Shown here in pieces: positions 1-10,720 of a DNA stretch of 64,000 nt. The DNA comes from Sipunculus nudus. Taxonomy: Eukaryota > Annelida > Sipuncula > Golfingiida > Sipunculidae. Both the position numbers and the translations under genes were made by a program. The stretch spans positions 51,069,340 through 51,133,339 of the forward strand of contig CM049322.1 in NCBI GenBank assembly GCA_026874595.1, given 5' to 3'. Position 1 is the first letter of the stretch. Each line of letters starts with the position of its first letter. The notes beneath the pieces are model-generated. The model was not told where the DNA came from and searched no databases. It was given only the letters and a program-made list of their open reading frames with translations.

Positions 1-2869
1 CATCTAAAGGTCATCATCCTTAAATTATAAATATGATTAGTATTTATTTAGGTATGTTAAAACAGAGTAAATGAGGAAGCTTATTACTCATGGTTCTTCC
101 TCATAGCCAGCCATTCATGGGCCAGGCAGGTGCTCCTGTCAATCAAATACTTGATTGGCATGTGGAAGGCTATTTTTAGAACTGGAATTAGGCTACACTG
201 GCCCTGAGGAACCAGTTATAAAAAGTTGCCACCCTTTGAGGAATATATAGGTGTAGAACACTGAACTGATATCAGATACATATTTTTAGTTCACTGGTAT
301 AAAAATATGACAGCCATATAACTGTGTATATGACTGTGTGGCATACCTGATTTAATTATTGCTGTTTTTAAGTGTCTGTATCTGGAAAAAGAATTTTGAA
401 GCCTAATGTTTTTTTAATTATCATATATGGAATGCAGAGAAATGATATACAAAATGACTGTGAAAAAAAGGTTAAATTGTCACACAGATTATACATGACA
501 ATGGCTTGCATGTACTACATAAAAATTCATCATATACAAAATTTGAGGAAACTATAAAGGTATAGGCTCAAGAAGGAATGGTTGTAAAAATATAACCATA
601 TCTTGATATTCTAAAGGTACATAGTGCTATATGAGTGTGGTGTCAGTTTATTGCTATGTAATCCAGTATTGACATGCTTTAAACTGTAATAATTATTATT
701 ACTTTTAGAAATGTTAAAATGCACAGATTCATTTGATATCGTCTTTGCAGTATGCTACAAGGTCTTTGCTGAGAAAACCATTAATAAACCCGAGAGCCAT
801 AAAGCAATCCACTGCAAGGTTTACAGATAAATATTTCATGACTGCAAATGTAGTTTTCACAGCTCGATTGAGAATTACTTCTAAATATTTGAACACTTGT
901 CCACGCAGCGGGCCTGTGATGGAACCCTTAAGTTAGTAATCCCAGAAATGACGAAATTCCAGAAAAATGATCACTGGAAAATCAAAGAGCCAACCACAAT
1001 TACGCCTTCAATATTTTTTTCTTTCTGAGAAACACAAATTACTCAATGAATAATTTAATCAGTCCTTGCTGGGTAAGGTATTCATGGATTACTCCATGAA
1101 TTATTTGGTCTTTGTAGAGTTTTAGTCATTTAGCTCCCAGTACCTTGGTTGCCAAAGTAAATTTGTCACACAAGACTGGAATGCTTATTTAATTCATATC
1201 AAATACCAAAAATAGCTTGCGTTCATATCACATATGTCAACTTATACATCTGCCAGATGTTTACAGTTGTCTTTACCATTGTAAGATCAAATATATCACA
1301 AAGCCTGAGTATAAGTAATCACATAATCTAGAACCGGATGTTTTCTCTTGGGAATGACCTTTTCAGTTTGGCCTTTAAGAAAATCAACCTTTATAATTCA
1401 AAGCATTGCTAATACAGTTTGCTGTATGTGTTTTGATTCATTTGTGTCAGTTTGACACTAAAGCCATTAACATGCACAGCTTTCCAGACATTTTAGTTAT
1501 ATATTTAATGTTGTTACCATGGTAACATTAAGTAGGTAAGAGTGAAAACAGTAAAATACTCAATAAATCATTAATTTTGGAAAGTGAAATGATATACAAT
1601 GATATTAAAGCTAATCCTTTCGTACAATACTGATCAGGGACTGTAATACATTGACATTTTCACCTGCCAGTGGAAAGGCATTCATACAGGTTTGTCTTTC
1701 TGCAGAAAAAATACTGCCTTTCCGCTAAAGATGCATCCTCTCATCATATCAAACCTTAAGTCACACTTTGCTCAGTTTAACCCTGATATATGCCATCTTA
1801 CATGCCATCCTACATGCACACTTGCATTCAAAAAGAACTGAATGTTTCCAAAAGTAACACCGTTATGTCAGTAACATGATTGTGCAGTGAAAAAATACAG
1901 GAAAATATAGGAGATGAGGGCCGAAATGCAGAAAAGTATAAGAACTTCCAGACCATTTTTAAAGGAAAATATAGAAATATAGGGAGTTGGTAGAACTCCA
2001 CTTGTAACTTTTGTGTCATTTTTGTTTCTACTTACAGGTACTCATGTGGAAAGATCTTAATTGGTGTTCACCTTTCAAGCAGATTGGTATTAAAAAAAAA
2101 TGCCTTTCAGTGCACATGTTTGCCTGTCTGTTATTACGGCCCCTGCTGATTTTACTTTTGTTCATATAAAGCAGAACATAAAATTTTATAAATAAACAGA
2201 AAATGCTGGCCTTCTGATGGCCCTTAAATAAGGAAAATTATACACATAAGAACAATGATACAAAGCATGAGTAAATATTATTTTAAAGTTAAATTAAGTG
2301 TTCTATAATATTCATCATACCTGTATACCCAACCCTAGTAAGATTATAATAAAATGTATGCATTATAATCCCTGTAAAAAACCTTCATCACCTTGAATTT
2401 CAAAGTAAGATTTCACAAGAGCTAGTTTCTGAGAAATGGCACTGTGATTGACCCTACAGAAAATATTGTCAAATTCCTCAGGATATATTTATTTAAAAAA
2501 AAGGAAACCATGGAGAAGTTGCATTTATTATTATATAAATGAGTATGTCATACATTAAAAGATATGTGAAATTATCATTTTGGACCACAATGGTGTTTGT
2601 GATACTTGCATGGTCATGTGTAGGGGGTGTTCATGTGACTGGGGTGACCATGAGGTCAAGTTTCACTGTATTATAAGTTTGGGGGCAATCTCAGTGTCCT
2701 TCAGTTGCTGTAATTTAGATATCAAGCTGCCTGAGATGCGGAAACACCAATCACTATCATTCTTAGATGATTAATATGTTCTGTTGAGAGCAAATGGTCC
2801 ATTTGCTGGACATAAACAGACTTGGACCTGCATGATATGATAAATGACAGGGGGTCAAGCTGGTTGATG
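1..2869. other. Non-coding DNA, no gene recognised
   Basis: AT-rich sequence with stops in all frames. A 67-codon ORF at 733-936 is preceded by a pyrimidine-AG motif near 748 but matches nothing I know. The only distinctive site is a perfect X-box palindrome at 1513-1526. Confidence 0.6.
1513..1526. promoter_or_regulatory. Palindromic RFX X-box
   Basis: GTTACCATGGTAAC is a perfect 14-bp palindrome that fits the RFX-factor X-box consensus. In animals such sites mark ciliary gene promoters and enhancers. No gene start is visible next to it, so its target is unknown. Confidence 0.45.
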
Positions 2870-3000
2870 CTCCACTTTAACTGGCCATCCTTGTTTTGTC
2901 ACATGATATGATGACTCATCTGTCATTGGCCACTCTGTTTTGTCACATGATATTTTAGGCCATCTGTCATTGGCCACTCTGTTTTGTCACATGATACATG
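2870..3000. repeat. 45-bp tandem repeat, three copies
   Basis: Three successive units end in TTTTGTCACATGATA. The second and third share CATCTGTCATTGGCCACTCT (2917 and 2961, offset about 45 bp), and the first is more diverged. Each unit carries one TCACATGA E-box-like octamer. Confidence 0.8.
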
Positions 3001-5685
3001 AAGTCATTCATCAACTCAGTGTGTACAAACAATGTTCCTGTCAGACTGTAGATATGTCTGTTTGTTCACTTGCTCTGGCATTGGATCCCACTCATTTAAA
3101 TGTAAAAATTCACACACACACACAAATTGATAATTATAAAAGCCAATGTTTTCTTGAAAAAAAAATTCCCATTTATAGCACCCAAACATGCAGATGGAGA
3201 AAAAATATGAAATAGGTTAAATAAACTTGATCACTGTATTTTTGTATTGAAATTATACTGAACTTGCAGCTTCAAATAGATTAATACTGATACTACATCA
3301 ACTGCATGGGAGAAATATTGTTTCCCATACCACCTTTTTTTCTTACTTTTGCTTATCCTTGACAGGTTGTTAACTGTTAAAGTCTTAACTGTGGCCAATC
3401 TTAACATAACATCTGTGTACAAACAGAAAATTAAAAAAAAAGTAAAAAATCTGCATTTATTATTTAATGAAATATGATTCTAAGTGGGCAAGCAGTTGCC
3501 TCTTTGTTAAAAACTGAGCTATATAGCACATGTTTTGGTTTATTCTTGTCCTTTTGATAATGCCAATGCCTGTGGTCATTAGTGTACATCATTAGCAGTG
3601 GTCACTTTATCAGTTGATTAGTTGTCCTGTCTGGCCTATGATAAGGACAGATGTTTGTGTTAGAAGTGAGTTATGGTGATCCAGGCTGTTTTGATATTGC
3701 AATAACCTGATTGCTGACTATGCAATAAGTCTGCCAGTATATATCAATATAATTCTACCATCCCCATCATAAAATTTGAGTAGGAACATTTTAGTACTTA
3801 TAAATTTCACAAACAAAAATGGTTGTGACAACAGACCCAATGGTTTAAGGAAAAAAATTGAAATTTAATTTATTTTTTTTAACAAATTTATATTTGGCCT
3901 GCTTTACAAATGGCAGGTTTCTATGTACGAAATATTGTTAAATACATTATCTCAGTTTTTTTACTACTTCATGAGTTCTTACAGTTTCACCACTTTAAAA
4001 TTTTGTTCAAAAGTTCCTTAAATTACTGCTTTTTAATTCTTAATTTAAAAACATAATTTTGGTTAAATAAAGTAAACCCATATGTAGGTGGACTTTTGCA
4101 GAATATATCTATATAAATTGCTAGAGTACATGGATGTATGTATTAATGATGTATGCAAATGTATCTGCAAAAGAAATTATATTACTTGAGGACTTTCACT
4201 TTGATCACTGGTATATTTACTGTTATTTTCAAAGAAACTTATTTCCACCAATGAACTAAGTCATTCATTAAAAAAATGTGTATGAATCTTTGTTCCCAAA
4301 ATATGACAGGTTAATTTAGTTAATGTAATATAAGATGTACTTCATTCCTGTTCATGCTTTCATTTTTCTATGGCGCCTTTCAGCCCTTTTTTATTTTTTT
4401 ATCTTCCATTTAATTTGCATTCTTTAAAATGGTTTATACACCCAACACTGATAGAGCCAGTATGTCAAACATCCAATATGTGGTTTACAAATTTGGTTGG
4501 TGTTTATTCATGGAGTTCCATTATGTTTACATAAGGTTCAATCGTTGTCATGTTAAGAGGGCAGTCACCCTTGGGATTTATATAAGCGGGCCAGCTGTAG
4601 TGAGACACAGGCAGTGTGTAAGACATGATTGTGCTGTGAATCTGAGCGTGACCTTCATATTAAAACTCAATAGTACATGTGAGGGGACCAGCCCAGGATA
4701 ATACACCAGGTCGTTTACTCATAAAGCATGGGTCCATGATTTTCCTTTCAGATTATCTCTATTAGCAATGCTTGCTCAGGTCACGGGAGCTCTGATAATT
4801 TTACTGGTGGAATATTTAACAAGTGACATGGGATAGGGCAGATTTTTCCCTACATTTGATGACTCGCACTGAAACAACCTCACTCCCCCTTTTGAAATGT
4901 TGGCCAAATATACAGTGTCTCAGTGGATAAATGATGGCATGGCTTAGAGCTGTCACCCATAGAATTGAGTATTTGTGTGTCTATATAAGGGTTTATTTGG
5001 TTTATATGTCTCTGCCAGAGCAAGGTGTAGCAGTGAATTCAGCAGGGAGCTCCATGATGATGTTTCATCGCAAGTTGGTCTTTGTGATGTATTGACTAAA
5101 CTGTTTGACTATATGTCTCTGGCCCAGGGTGTTTGCCTGAGATATATAGCAGTTAGACCGATACATAGCCAGGGTGTGTGTGGAGGGGGCAAGACATTAC
5201 CAGCTTCACTCTCACTCTGGCCATGGGCCAGGTACATTTTCTCAAAAGGGGTGTCAGCTTACAGTGTCTCACTGTTTGGGCTGTATATAACACTCAGAGT
5301 AGTGTAATTAAGTTTGGCACATGATTTACAACAGGGGCTGAGTGAGGTGGGGGGGGGGGGGAGATTACTCCATTATTACTAAAGCAAACATCTGCCAAGA
5401 GGGATGGCCAATGGATGCTCCATCCCATCACCAGTGCTTATCACCCCTGCTGAGATAATGGGACAGGCTAGCCCCAGCAGGTCAGATAACAAGCATAGCT
5501 ATTTTCTGCCAGAGCTTGGGAGGCAAGGCCCTGTGTGTTTCGCCAGCTATCCCTGGACTTATTTCGGAGATTTTCTGTGCATTCCCACTGTGTATTGTAC
5601 CTGCAGCCTTGTGGATTGTACAGGAGATATGCTCTATTGTGTCCTCTAGAGTACCCAGGGATTACGTTTACTCAGAATATTCACC
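3001..5685. other. Non-coding DNA upstream of the MGCASSK gene
   Basis: No coding region recognised. GC content rises from about 4560 toward the gene. Small ORFs at 4429-4701, 4975-5307 and 5404-5649 have no recognisable content and may be 5'UTR or promoter DNA. A 13-base G run lies at 5349-5361. Confidence 0.5.
5660..5675 (+). other. Possible 3' splice acceptor just upstream of the start codon
   Basis: A moderate pyrimidine stretch followed by CTCAG ends at 5675, ten bases before the MGCASSK start codon. If used, the gene has a 5'UTR exon further upstream. Upstream ATGs (for example at 5404, and at 5516, whose frame overlaps the start) would then lie in an intron instead of acting as upstream ORFs. 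Only the motif is seen; usage is inferred. Confidence 0.3.
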
Positions 5686-8340
5686 ATGGGCTGTGCCAGC
5701 AGTAAAACGGCACAGGATGCTGATACCTCAGCCTACACCAAAGACGGCCAAGGTAAAAAAGGCAAGGGCAAAGGTAAAGGCAAAGGTGCTGATGGTAAGC
5801 CATTTGACAGACCAGGGCTTAAATATATCGACGAACACGGTAATGTGAACGGTGACACACAAACCCCACGAGACGAAGCTCTCAGTGAAGATGGCAGTAA
5901 AGGTGAAGAAGACACTCAACGCCATCTAGATGCTGATGAGAGCATCGCTGCTCAGGAAGGGGAAACATGCGTGGCTGTCAGTGCTGATACAACTGAAGCC
6001 TCCCCGGCTGTCCAAGCTGAGGCAGACATACATGCAGGTACTGACGCACCTGCTGAAGCTGAACCAGCCACAGAAGTTACAGAAAAATGTCAGCAGGTAC
6101 AAGCAGAGCAGCAGGAAAGTCAGCCTGTTGCCGTGGTAACCGCAGATGATGAAGCCGGCAAAGAAACTCAGGAGGCAGAGGCTGTGGTTGCCGTAGCAAC
6201 AGAGGCTGTGGAGGCTGTACAAAAAGTGGCTGATGATAAGGCTGATATAGATGTTGCCGTGACAACTACAGGTGCTGAAGTGACTGTTGAAGAAAGCAGT
6301 AAAGAGGAAACTATAGCTGGAGCTTCTAGTGAACAAACTGAACAAATCGCTGAATCTGCAGCAGTTAAAGAAGAAGAACCTGCCACAGAGCAGGCTCCTG
6401 AGGACATTTCTGTGCCAGAGGAAAGTAAACCACAGGATTTACCACAGGCTGAAGAGCCAGTATCAGATGAACAACAAATCGTCGCTGCTAGTGCTGAAGC
6501 TGTTGAATGTGTCGCTGCTCCAGTGCCAATAAGTGAGGTTATACGTAATGAACCAGTTTCTGAGCCAGTAGAACAGGAAGTGAGTGAGCCAGTCAGTGAA
6601 CCAGCTGAACAGGTTAGTGAGGATATAGAAGTAACAAAAGCTGAGGAAACTGAGGCTGCAGTCGCCCCTGAGGAGGTTGAACCAGAGCCTGCCACGGAAT
6701 CTCCACCTGTTATCACCGAGGAAATATCAGAGCCAGTAGCAGTTGTACCAGAACAAGCAGAGGTTCAAGCAGAGCCACCTAGTGAACCAGCAGCAGAGCC
6801 TGAACCTTTAGAAGAAACCAAAGATGAAGCCCCAGCACCTGTTGATAATGATGAAATTCAACTCCCAGTTGCCCTCCGAAGTGAAGAGCCAGAGGTCGCT
6901 GAGGAGCCACCTCAGCCAGAACCAGCTGAGGAGGTTCCGCAGGAAAAGGAAGTTACTGATGAGAGTGAAGTGCCAGAAGCTTCCCCTGCTGAAGAGCCAG
7001 TCACTGAAGAAGCCCCTGCTGAGGTCGAACCAGCCGCTGTCGAAGAAGAGCGCTCCTCTCAGGCAGAACTCTTGGCTCAAGTAGAATCCTCAGTTGATGC
7101 TGTTGTAGCTGCTGCTGTGGCTGAGGCAGTATCAGAAGTACAAGCATCACAAGCACCTGCCGAGGTGAGTGAAGACATATCCCTTGAGGTTGAGTCACCA
7201 GTTGATTCTGAACCAATGGGTGTGCCTGAACCTGAGCCACTGGAGTCTTCTGTTGATGCTGTAGAACCAGAACCTCCAATGAGAGAGGACCTTGTAGCTA
7301 TACCATCTCCGATTGATGATGAGCCTGTGCAAGAATCAGAAGAAGGCACTGACGTTGATAAAGCAATCCCTATTGCTGTTGAGACTAGTCAAGAACTTGA
7401 GGCAGCGCCTGCGCCCGCACCTGAACCTGAACCAGCACCTGCAGAGGTGCCACCTCCAGAAAGCCCAGCAGAGGAGGAAGTACCCAAGGAAATAGTGGCC
7501 CCTGTAGAAAGTCAAGAAACTGCAGTGGCACCTACTGAGGAAACACTAGCCCCTGTAGAAAACCAAGAAGCTGAGACAGCACCTGCTCAGGAATTACCAC
7601 CACCTGAGGAAGCTCCTGTTGAAAAAGAAACCGAGGAAACTCCAGCACCTGAGGAAATGCCAGCGCCTGTAGAGAGTGCAGAAACTGAAACTGCTGAAGA
7701 TACACCTGCACCTGAAGAAAGTCAGGAAACTGAAACGTTACCTGAACCAGCACCAGCACCTGTAGAAAGTGAAGAACTTGAGAGGGTTCCTGAGGAGGAG
7801 CCGTCTCCCGCAGCCGAACAACAAGAAGAATCTCTGTCTTCCGAAATCGTCACAGCACCTGTAGAATCAGAACCAGTAAAAGAACAACCAGTAGAGGAGA
7901 TAGCTGCTCAACAAGAAGAGCTTCCAGCGCCACCTGCAGAAAAGGATGAGGACACACCTGCAGCGCAAGAAAAAGAGAGCGAATCAGAAGCTCCTGTGAT
8001 GGAACCTTTAGTAGCAATACCAACCGTTGATGAATCCGAAGCAGCAAGTGCTGAATCACCGAAAGAAGAAACAACGCCTTCCGAAGTTCCTCCACCAGCG
8101 GAGGAACAAAAAGTTGAAGAGCCTGTCAAAACACCTGTGGATGTTACTGCAAATGAGTTTGATGAACTGGTCACTGCCAATGACCCTGGAGAACTTAACG
8201 ATGTGCCTCTCACACCAATAACAGACCAACAACCAGTAACGCCAGTCACAGAACCAGTCGCTCAGGAACCCCTTAAGGTGGAGCCACAGGTCACCAAAGA
8301 AGGGTCTCAAGAAGAAAGTGAAGGTAATTTGAGCCTTTGA
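5686..8340 (+). CDS. Lipidated N-terminus, acidic Glu/Pro/Ala-rich scaffold-like protein (884 aa)
   Basis: A continuous 884-codon ORF, by far the longest in the window, starting in a strong context (CACCATGG). The N-terminus MGCASSK has Gly2 for N-myristoylation, Ser6 and Lys7 as N-myristoyltransferase prefers, and Cys3 for palmitoylation, so membrane anchoring is likely. Residues 23-34 are a Gly-Lys alternation (basic effector-like tract). A less repetitive stretch with aromatic residues follows (about 38-56, PFDRPGLKYIDEHGNVNG). The rest is a long, probably disordered tail dominated by Glu, Pro, Ala and Val, with APVES/PAPEE-type motifs crowded at about 600-730 and a LVAIP motif at 536-540 and again at 775-779. 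V470-A481 lies in an Ala/Val helix whose spacing fits the PKA RII-binding consensus. The C-terminal ~50 residues hold several Thr-Pro sites. I recognise no named family; the layout resembles BASP1, GAP43, MARCKS or gravin only in outline. A possible 5' splice site (AAG|GTAATT at 8323/8324) sits 15 bases before the end of the ORF, so the true C-terminus could differ. Confidence 0.85.
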   Translation: MGCASSKTAQDADTSAYTKDGQGKKGKGKGKGKGADGKPFDRPGLKYIDEHGNVNGDTQTPRDEALSEDGSKGEEDTQRHLDADESIAAQEGETCVAVSADTTEASPAVQAEADIHAGTDAPAEAEPATEVTEKCQQVQAEQQESQPVAVVTADDEAGKETQEAEAVVAVATEAVEAVQKVADDKADIDVAVTTTGAEVTVEESSKEETIAGASSEQTEQIAESAAVKEEEPATEQAPEDISVPEESKPQDLPQAEEPVSDEQQIVAASAEAVECVAAPVPISEVIRNEPVSEPVEQEVSEPVSEPAEQVSEDIEVTKAEETEAAVAPEEVEPEPATESPPVITEEISEPVAVVPEQAEVQAEPPSEPAAEPEPLEETKDEAPAPVDNDEIQLPVALRSEEPEVAEEPPQPEPAEEVPQEKEVTDESEVPEASPAEEPVTEEAPAEVEPAAVEEERSSQAELLAQVESSVDAVVAAAVAEAVSEVQASQAPAEVSEDISLEVESPVDSEPMGVPEPEPLESSVDAVEPEPPMREDLVAIPSPIDDEPVQESEEGTDVDKAIPIAVETSQELEAAPAPAPEPEPAPAEVPPPESPAEEEVPKEIVAPVESQETAVAPTEETLAPVENQEAETAPAQELPPPEEAPVEKETEETPAPEEMPAPVESAETETAEDTPAPEESQETETLPEPAPAPVESEELERVPEEEPSPAAEQQEESLSSEIVTAPVESEPVKEQPVEEIAAQQEELPAPPAEKDEDTPAAQEKESESEAPVMEPLVAIPTVDESEAASAESPKEETTPSEVPPPAEEQKVEEPVKTPVDVTANEFDELVTANDPGELNDVPLTPITDQQPVTPVTEPVAQEPLKVEPQVTKEGSQEESEGNLSL

Positions 8341-8422
8341 TTTTAAGCATGGCTGGCGCTAATTAAACTTGCATGGCTCCCTCAGTCATAAAAATATGTC
8401 ATATTTATCAACAGTGTGATAT

Positions 8423-8527
8423 AATAAAAGGAAAATAATACATATCCCTCATATTGGGAAAATTCTATAAGTTTATCAGAAAAAAATCTATGAATAGCTA
8501 TTTTTAATAAAAGGCACATTTAATAAA
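8423..8527 (+). terminator. Poly(A) signal cluster after the MGCASSK gene
   Basis: Three canonical AATAAA hexamers lie at 8423-8428, 8506-8511 and 8522-8527, 83 to 187 bases after the stop codon at 8338-8340. This fits a short 3'UTR and supports the stop as the real end of the transcript. In AT-rich DNA single hexamers arise by chance, but their position directly after the ORF is suggestive. Confidence 0.55.
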
Positions 8528-8529
8528 TA

Positions 8530-9384
8530 TGAAAGGTTTGTGTTGTAATTTTAATCCTGGTAGATAGACAATGTGCCCAGATCTTTTTTTTTCTGGAAAT
8601 AGGAAGTACTGTAGCATTTTGAGCATGTAAAGGTACAAAGTCTGGTGGTTATAAGAATGAAATGGCATCAGTCAATCAAAAAGGTAAGTCAGCAAGGCTA
8701 TGTTTGAAGGAGATTTCATTTTACTATTCAAGGTGTTATATTTCATGTAAATTCCTGTGTTGGTGTTTAGGTTCTTATAAGCGGTTCCTTCAATATCTCT
8801 TTGTAACCGGTTTTTGTTTATATCAATTCAGATGTAGTACTTAAGATGTGGTAAAAGTTAAAGTTATATTCAGATTACACTGATGTTATAAAGAATTGGT
8901 AATTATTTAGGTTTGTTCACTACCAGACAATTATACAGTTATAAATAGGTGAAGTGCTCACAGTTCTAGAACCATAGGAAAGTAGGTGCTACTAGCACGA
9001 AGAAACAACATGCGAAATAACAATAAATGATTGTTTGCTCAAGGCAAGGCCTGTAAACTGGTGGGAACATAAAACTCTTTGACTAAATGGAACTATTTGT
9101 AGCGCGTAATTTCCATGAATAATGGAAGGATTATTGACCTTGTGGTTTGATATTGTATAATGAGGCCCTTAGTCATGTTACTGCACGATTATTTGAGCTG
9201 AAAAAAACCCAGTAAATGTACTTTTCTCATCTACTTTTCTCATGCATATACACAGCGTATGTCTTCTTTACAACTCACAGGGCCCATTCTGTCATCAGTT
9301 GTTTGTTGTCTATAGATTTATTAGATAATACATTAATACAAAAAGAAAATATGAATATACTATAATAACAGATACAGGGAAGAT

Positions 9385-9390
<6 letters not shown>
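8530..9390. other. Non-coding DNA downstream of the MGCASSK gene
   Basis: AT-rich, no ORF of note and no recognised repeat up to the TA microsatellite at 9391. Confidence 0.55.

Positions 9391-9417
<27 letters not shown>
9391..9417. repeat. (TA)n microsatellite
   Basis: Uninterrupted TA dinucleotides, about 13 units. Confidence 0.95.
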
Positions 9418-9491
9418 GTTTTCTGCAAGAAACAACTGCTAGATTACTCTAAGGTATGGAACCAGAGCTGTATAGTTATACAAATATAGAG

Positions 9492-9628
9492 GAATCAAAT
9501 TTTGTCAGACATGCATGTTTATGCAAGATGTTGTTGCACTAATCCAGTGATACTAATGTTAATGATGAGTTCAACAACATGTTGCATATAACCACATATT
9601 AGCAAACATTTCTGACAAAATTTGATTC
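9492..9628. mobile_element. Foldback / MITE-like hairpin element
   Basis: A perfect 18-bp inverted repeat (GAATCAAATTTTGTCAGA at 9492-9509 and its complement at 9611-9628) encloses a second inverted repeat of 15 bp with one mismatch (9522-9536 with 9572-9586). The whole 137 bp can fold into one long interrupted hairpin. No coding capacity and no clear target-site duplication. Confidence 0.65.
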
Positions 9629-9646
9629 ATATATATATATATATAG

Positions 9647-9658
9647 ACAAATCCTTGA

Positions 9659-9720
<62 letters not shown>

Positions 9721-9734
9721 ATTCAAGGATTTGT
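9647..9734. repeat. Cruciform: 20-bp inverted repeat around a (TA)n core
   Basis: ACAAATCCTTGAATATACAT at 9647-9666 is repeated as its exact reverse complement at 9715-9734, with about 48 bases of TA repeats between. The 88-bp block is a near-perfect palindrome. Confidence 0.9.
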
Positions 9735-9770
9735 AGGTCTAGATAGTGAGATAAAAGATAGGGACAGAAA

Positions 9771-9772
<2 letters not shown>

Positions 9773-9827
<55 letters not shown>
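9773..9827. repeat. (TA)n microsatellite
   Basis: About 27 TA units, following the cruciform by 38 bases. Confidence 0.95.
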
Positions 9828-9831
<4 letters not shown>

Positions 9832-10429
9832 ATACATTTACTGAGAGAGCATTGAGCTACATGCTTAAATATTATAAAATAAACGCAATATAGAGTTACA
9901 CTAATATTTTGGCCGGGAAATCTGATAGTAAATACTATTTCTGCTCTCACTGTCAAACATTGATTGATCAAAGAAAAACAGTTAAAGGAAACCAAATTAA
10001 GCTTGGAGCGAGAGAACCACCACATTTGAGCAATGAATCCTGTTGATTTTCATGCAGAATGATGAATTATTAAACTCTGTCTCGTTAACGCCGCAGCAGT
10101 GAGGAGTGCTCAGATCATTGTTAGTTAATGTGAATAAATGCTGAGTCATGCTCTATTTTTGGTTTTCACATTAACCAAAGCGTAGGCAGTTTACAATTAC
10201 AGAACTCTGGCTGCAGGTTAGGGTATGAATAAACAACACAACGCATGATTCAAACAGCCAATGTGCAGATGTATTTTTCATCAGTATGAGGGAATGATTT
10301 CTAAACAGATACATGTATCATGCTTAGCTCTTCATGTACGTGTGTTTACACATAAACCTTACATACCTGGTTATTTATATCAATGGAAAGTCATATTCTG
10401 ATGACGACATTTTGTTAAAGGAATAAATT
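9828..10429. other. Non-coding DNA with a MARE/AP-1-like site
   Basis: No gene seen. The more complex stretch at about 10080-10210 includes TGCTGAGTCATGC at 10139-10151, a near-match to the Maf recognition element built on an AP-1 core (TGAGTCA). It could be a small regulatory element. Confidence 0.4.
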
Positions 10430-10720
10430 TAATTACGACTATAAAATATTGGAATTTGAAATCAAGAAAAACTTCATGAGTAATATCATCAGGACTTTAA
10501 AAAAGTATAGGACTTAGAAAGAAATAAATCTGTGTTATTAAAGAAATACAATTAAGACGTTAAAATATTACAGGATTTTGAAAGAAGGAAATACAAATTG
10601 TTAAAGAGGTACGGTTAGGACTTTAAAGCACTTCATACATGACTTTGAAAGAAATAAGTACATTTTTATTACATAATGTTTACAGTCAGGACTTTAAAAT
10701 ATTATAGGATGGAGAATATT
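10430..10720. repeat. Degenerate minisatellite, unit about 65 bp
   Basis: Four to five diverged units recur with GGACTTTAAAATATTA-like starts (near 10493, 10557, 10618 and 10689), each followed by GACTTTGAAAGAAATAA-like sequence. Copies differ by substitutions and small indels. Confidence 0.75.

Noticed and set aside
733-936. 67-codon ORF after a pyrimidine-AG motif, considered as an exon
   Set aside because: No homology recognised, no matching donor, and a length expected by chance.
5404-5848. Short ORFs directly upstream of and overlapping the main start codon
   Set aside because: No recognisable content. They may be upstream ORFs or intron sequence if the acceptor at 5675 is used; not called as genes.
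6168-6716. 182-codon minus-strand ORF, Ser/Thr/Ala-rich
   Set aside because: It is the antisense shadow of the Glu/Pro/Ala-coding MGCASSK ORF; its composition follows from the complementary codons. The same applies to the other ORFs between 5728 and 8310.
9622-10025. Ile/Tyr-rich ORFs on both strands
   Set aside because: They translate the (TA)n microsatellites and are not genes.
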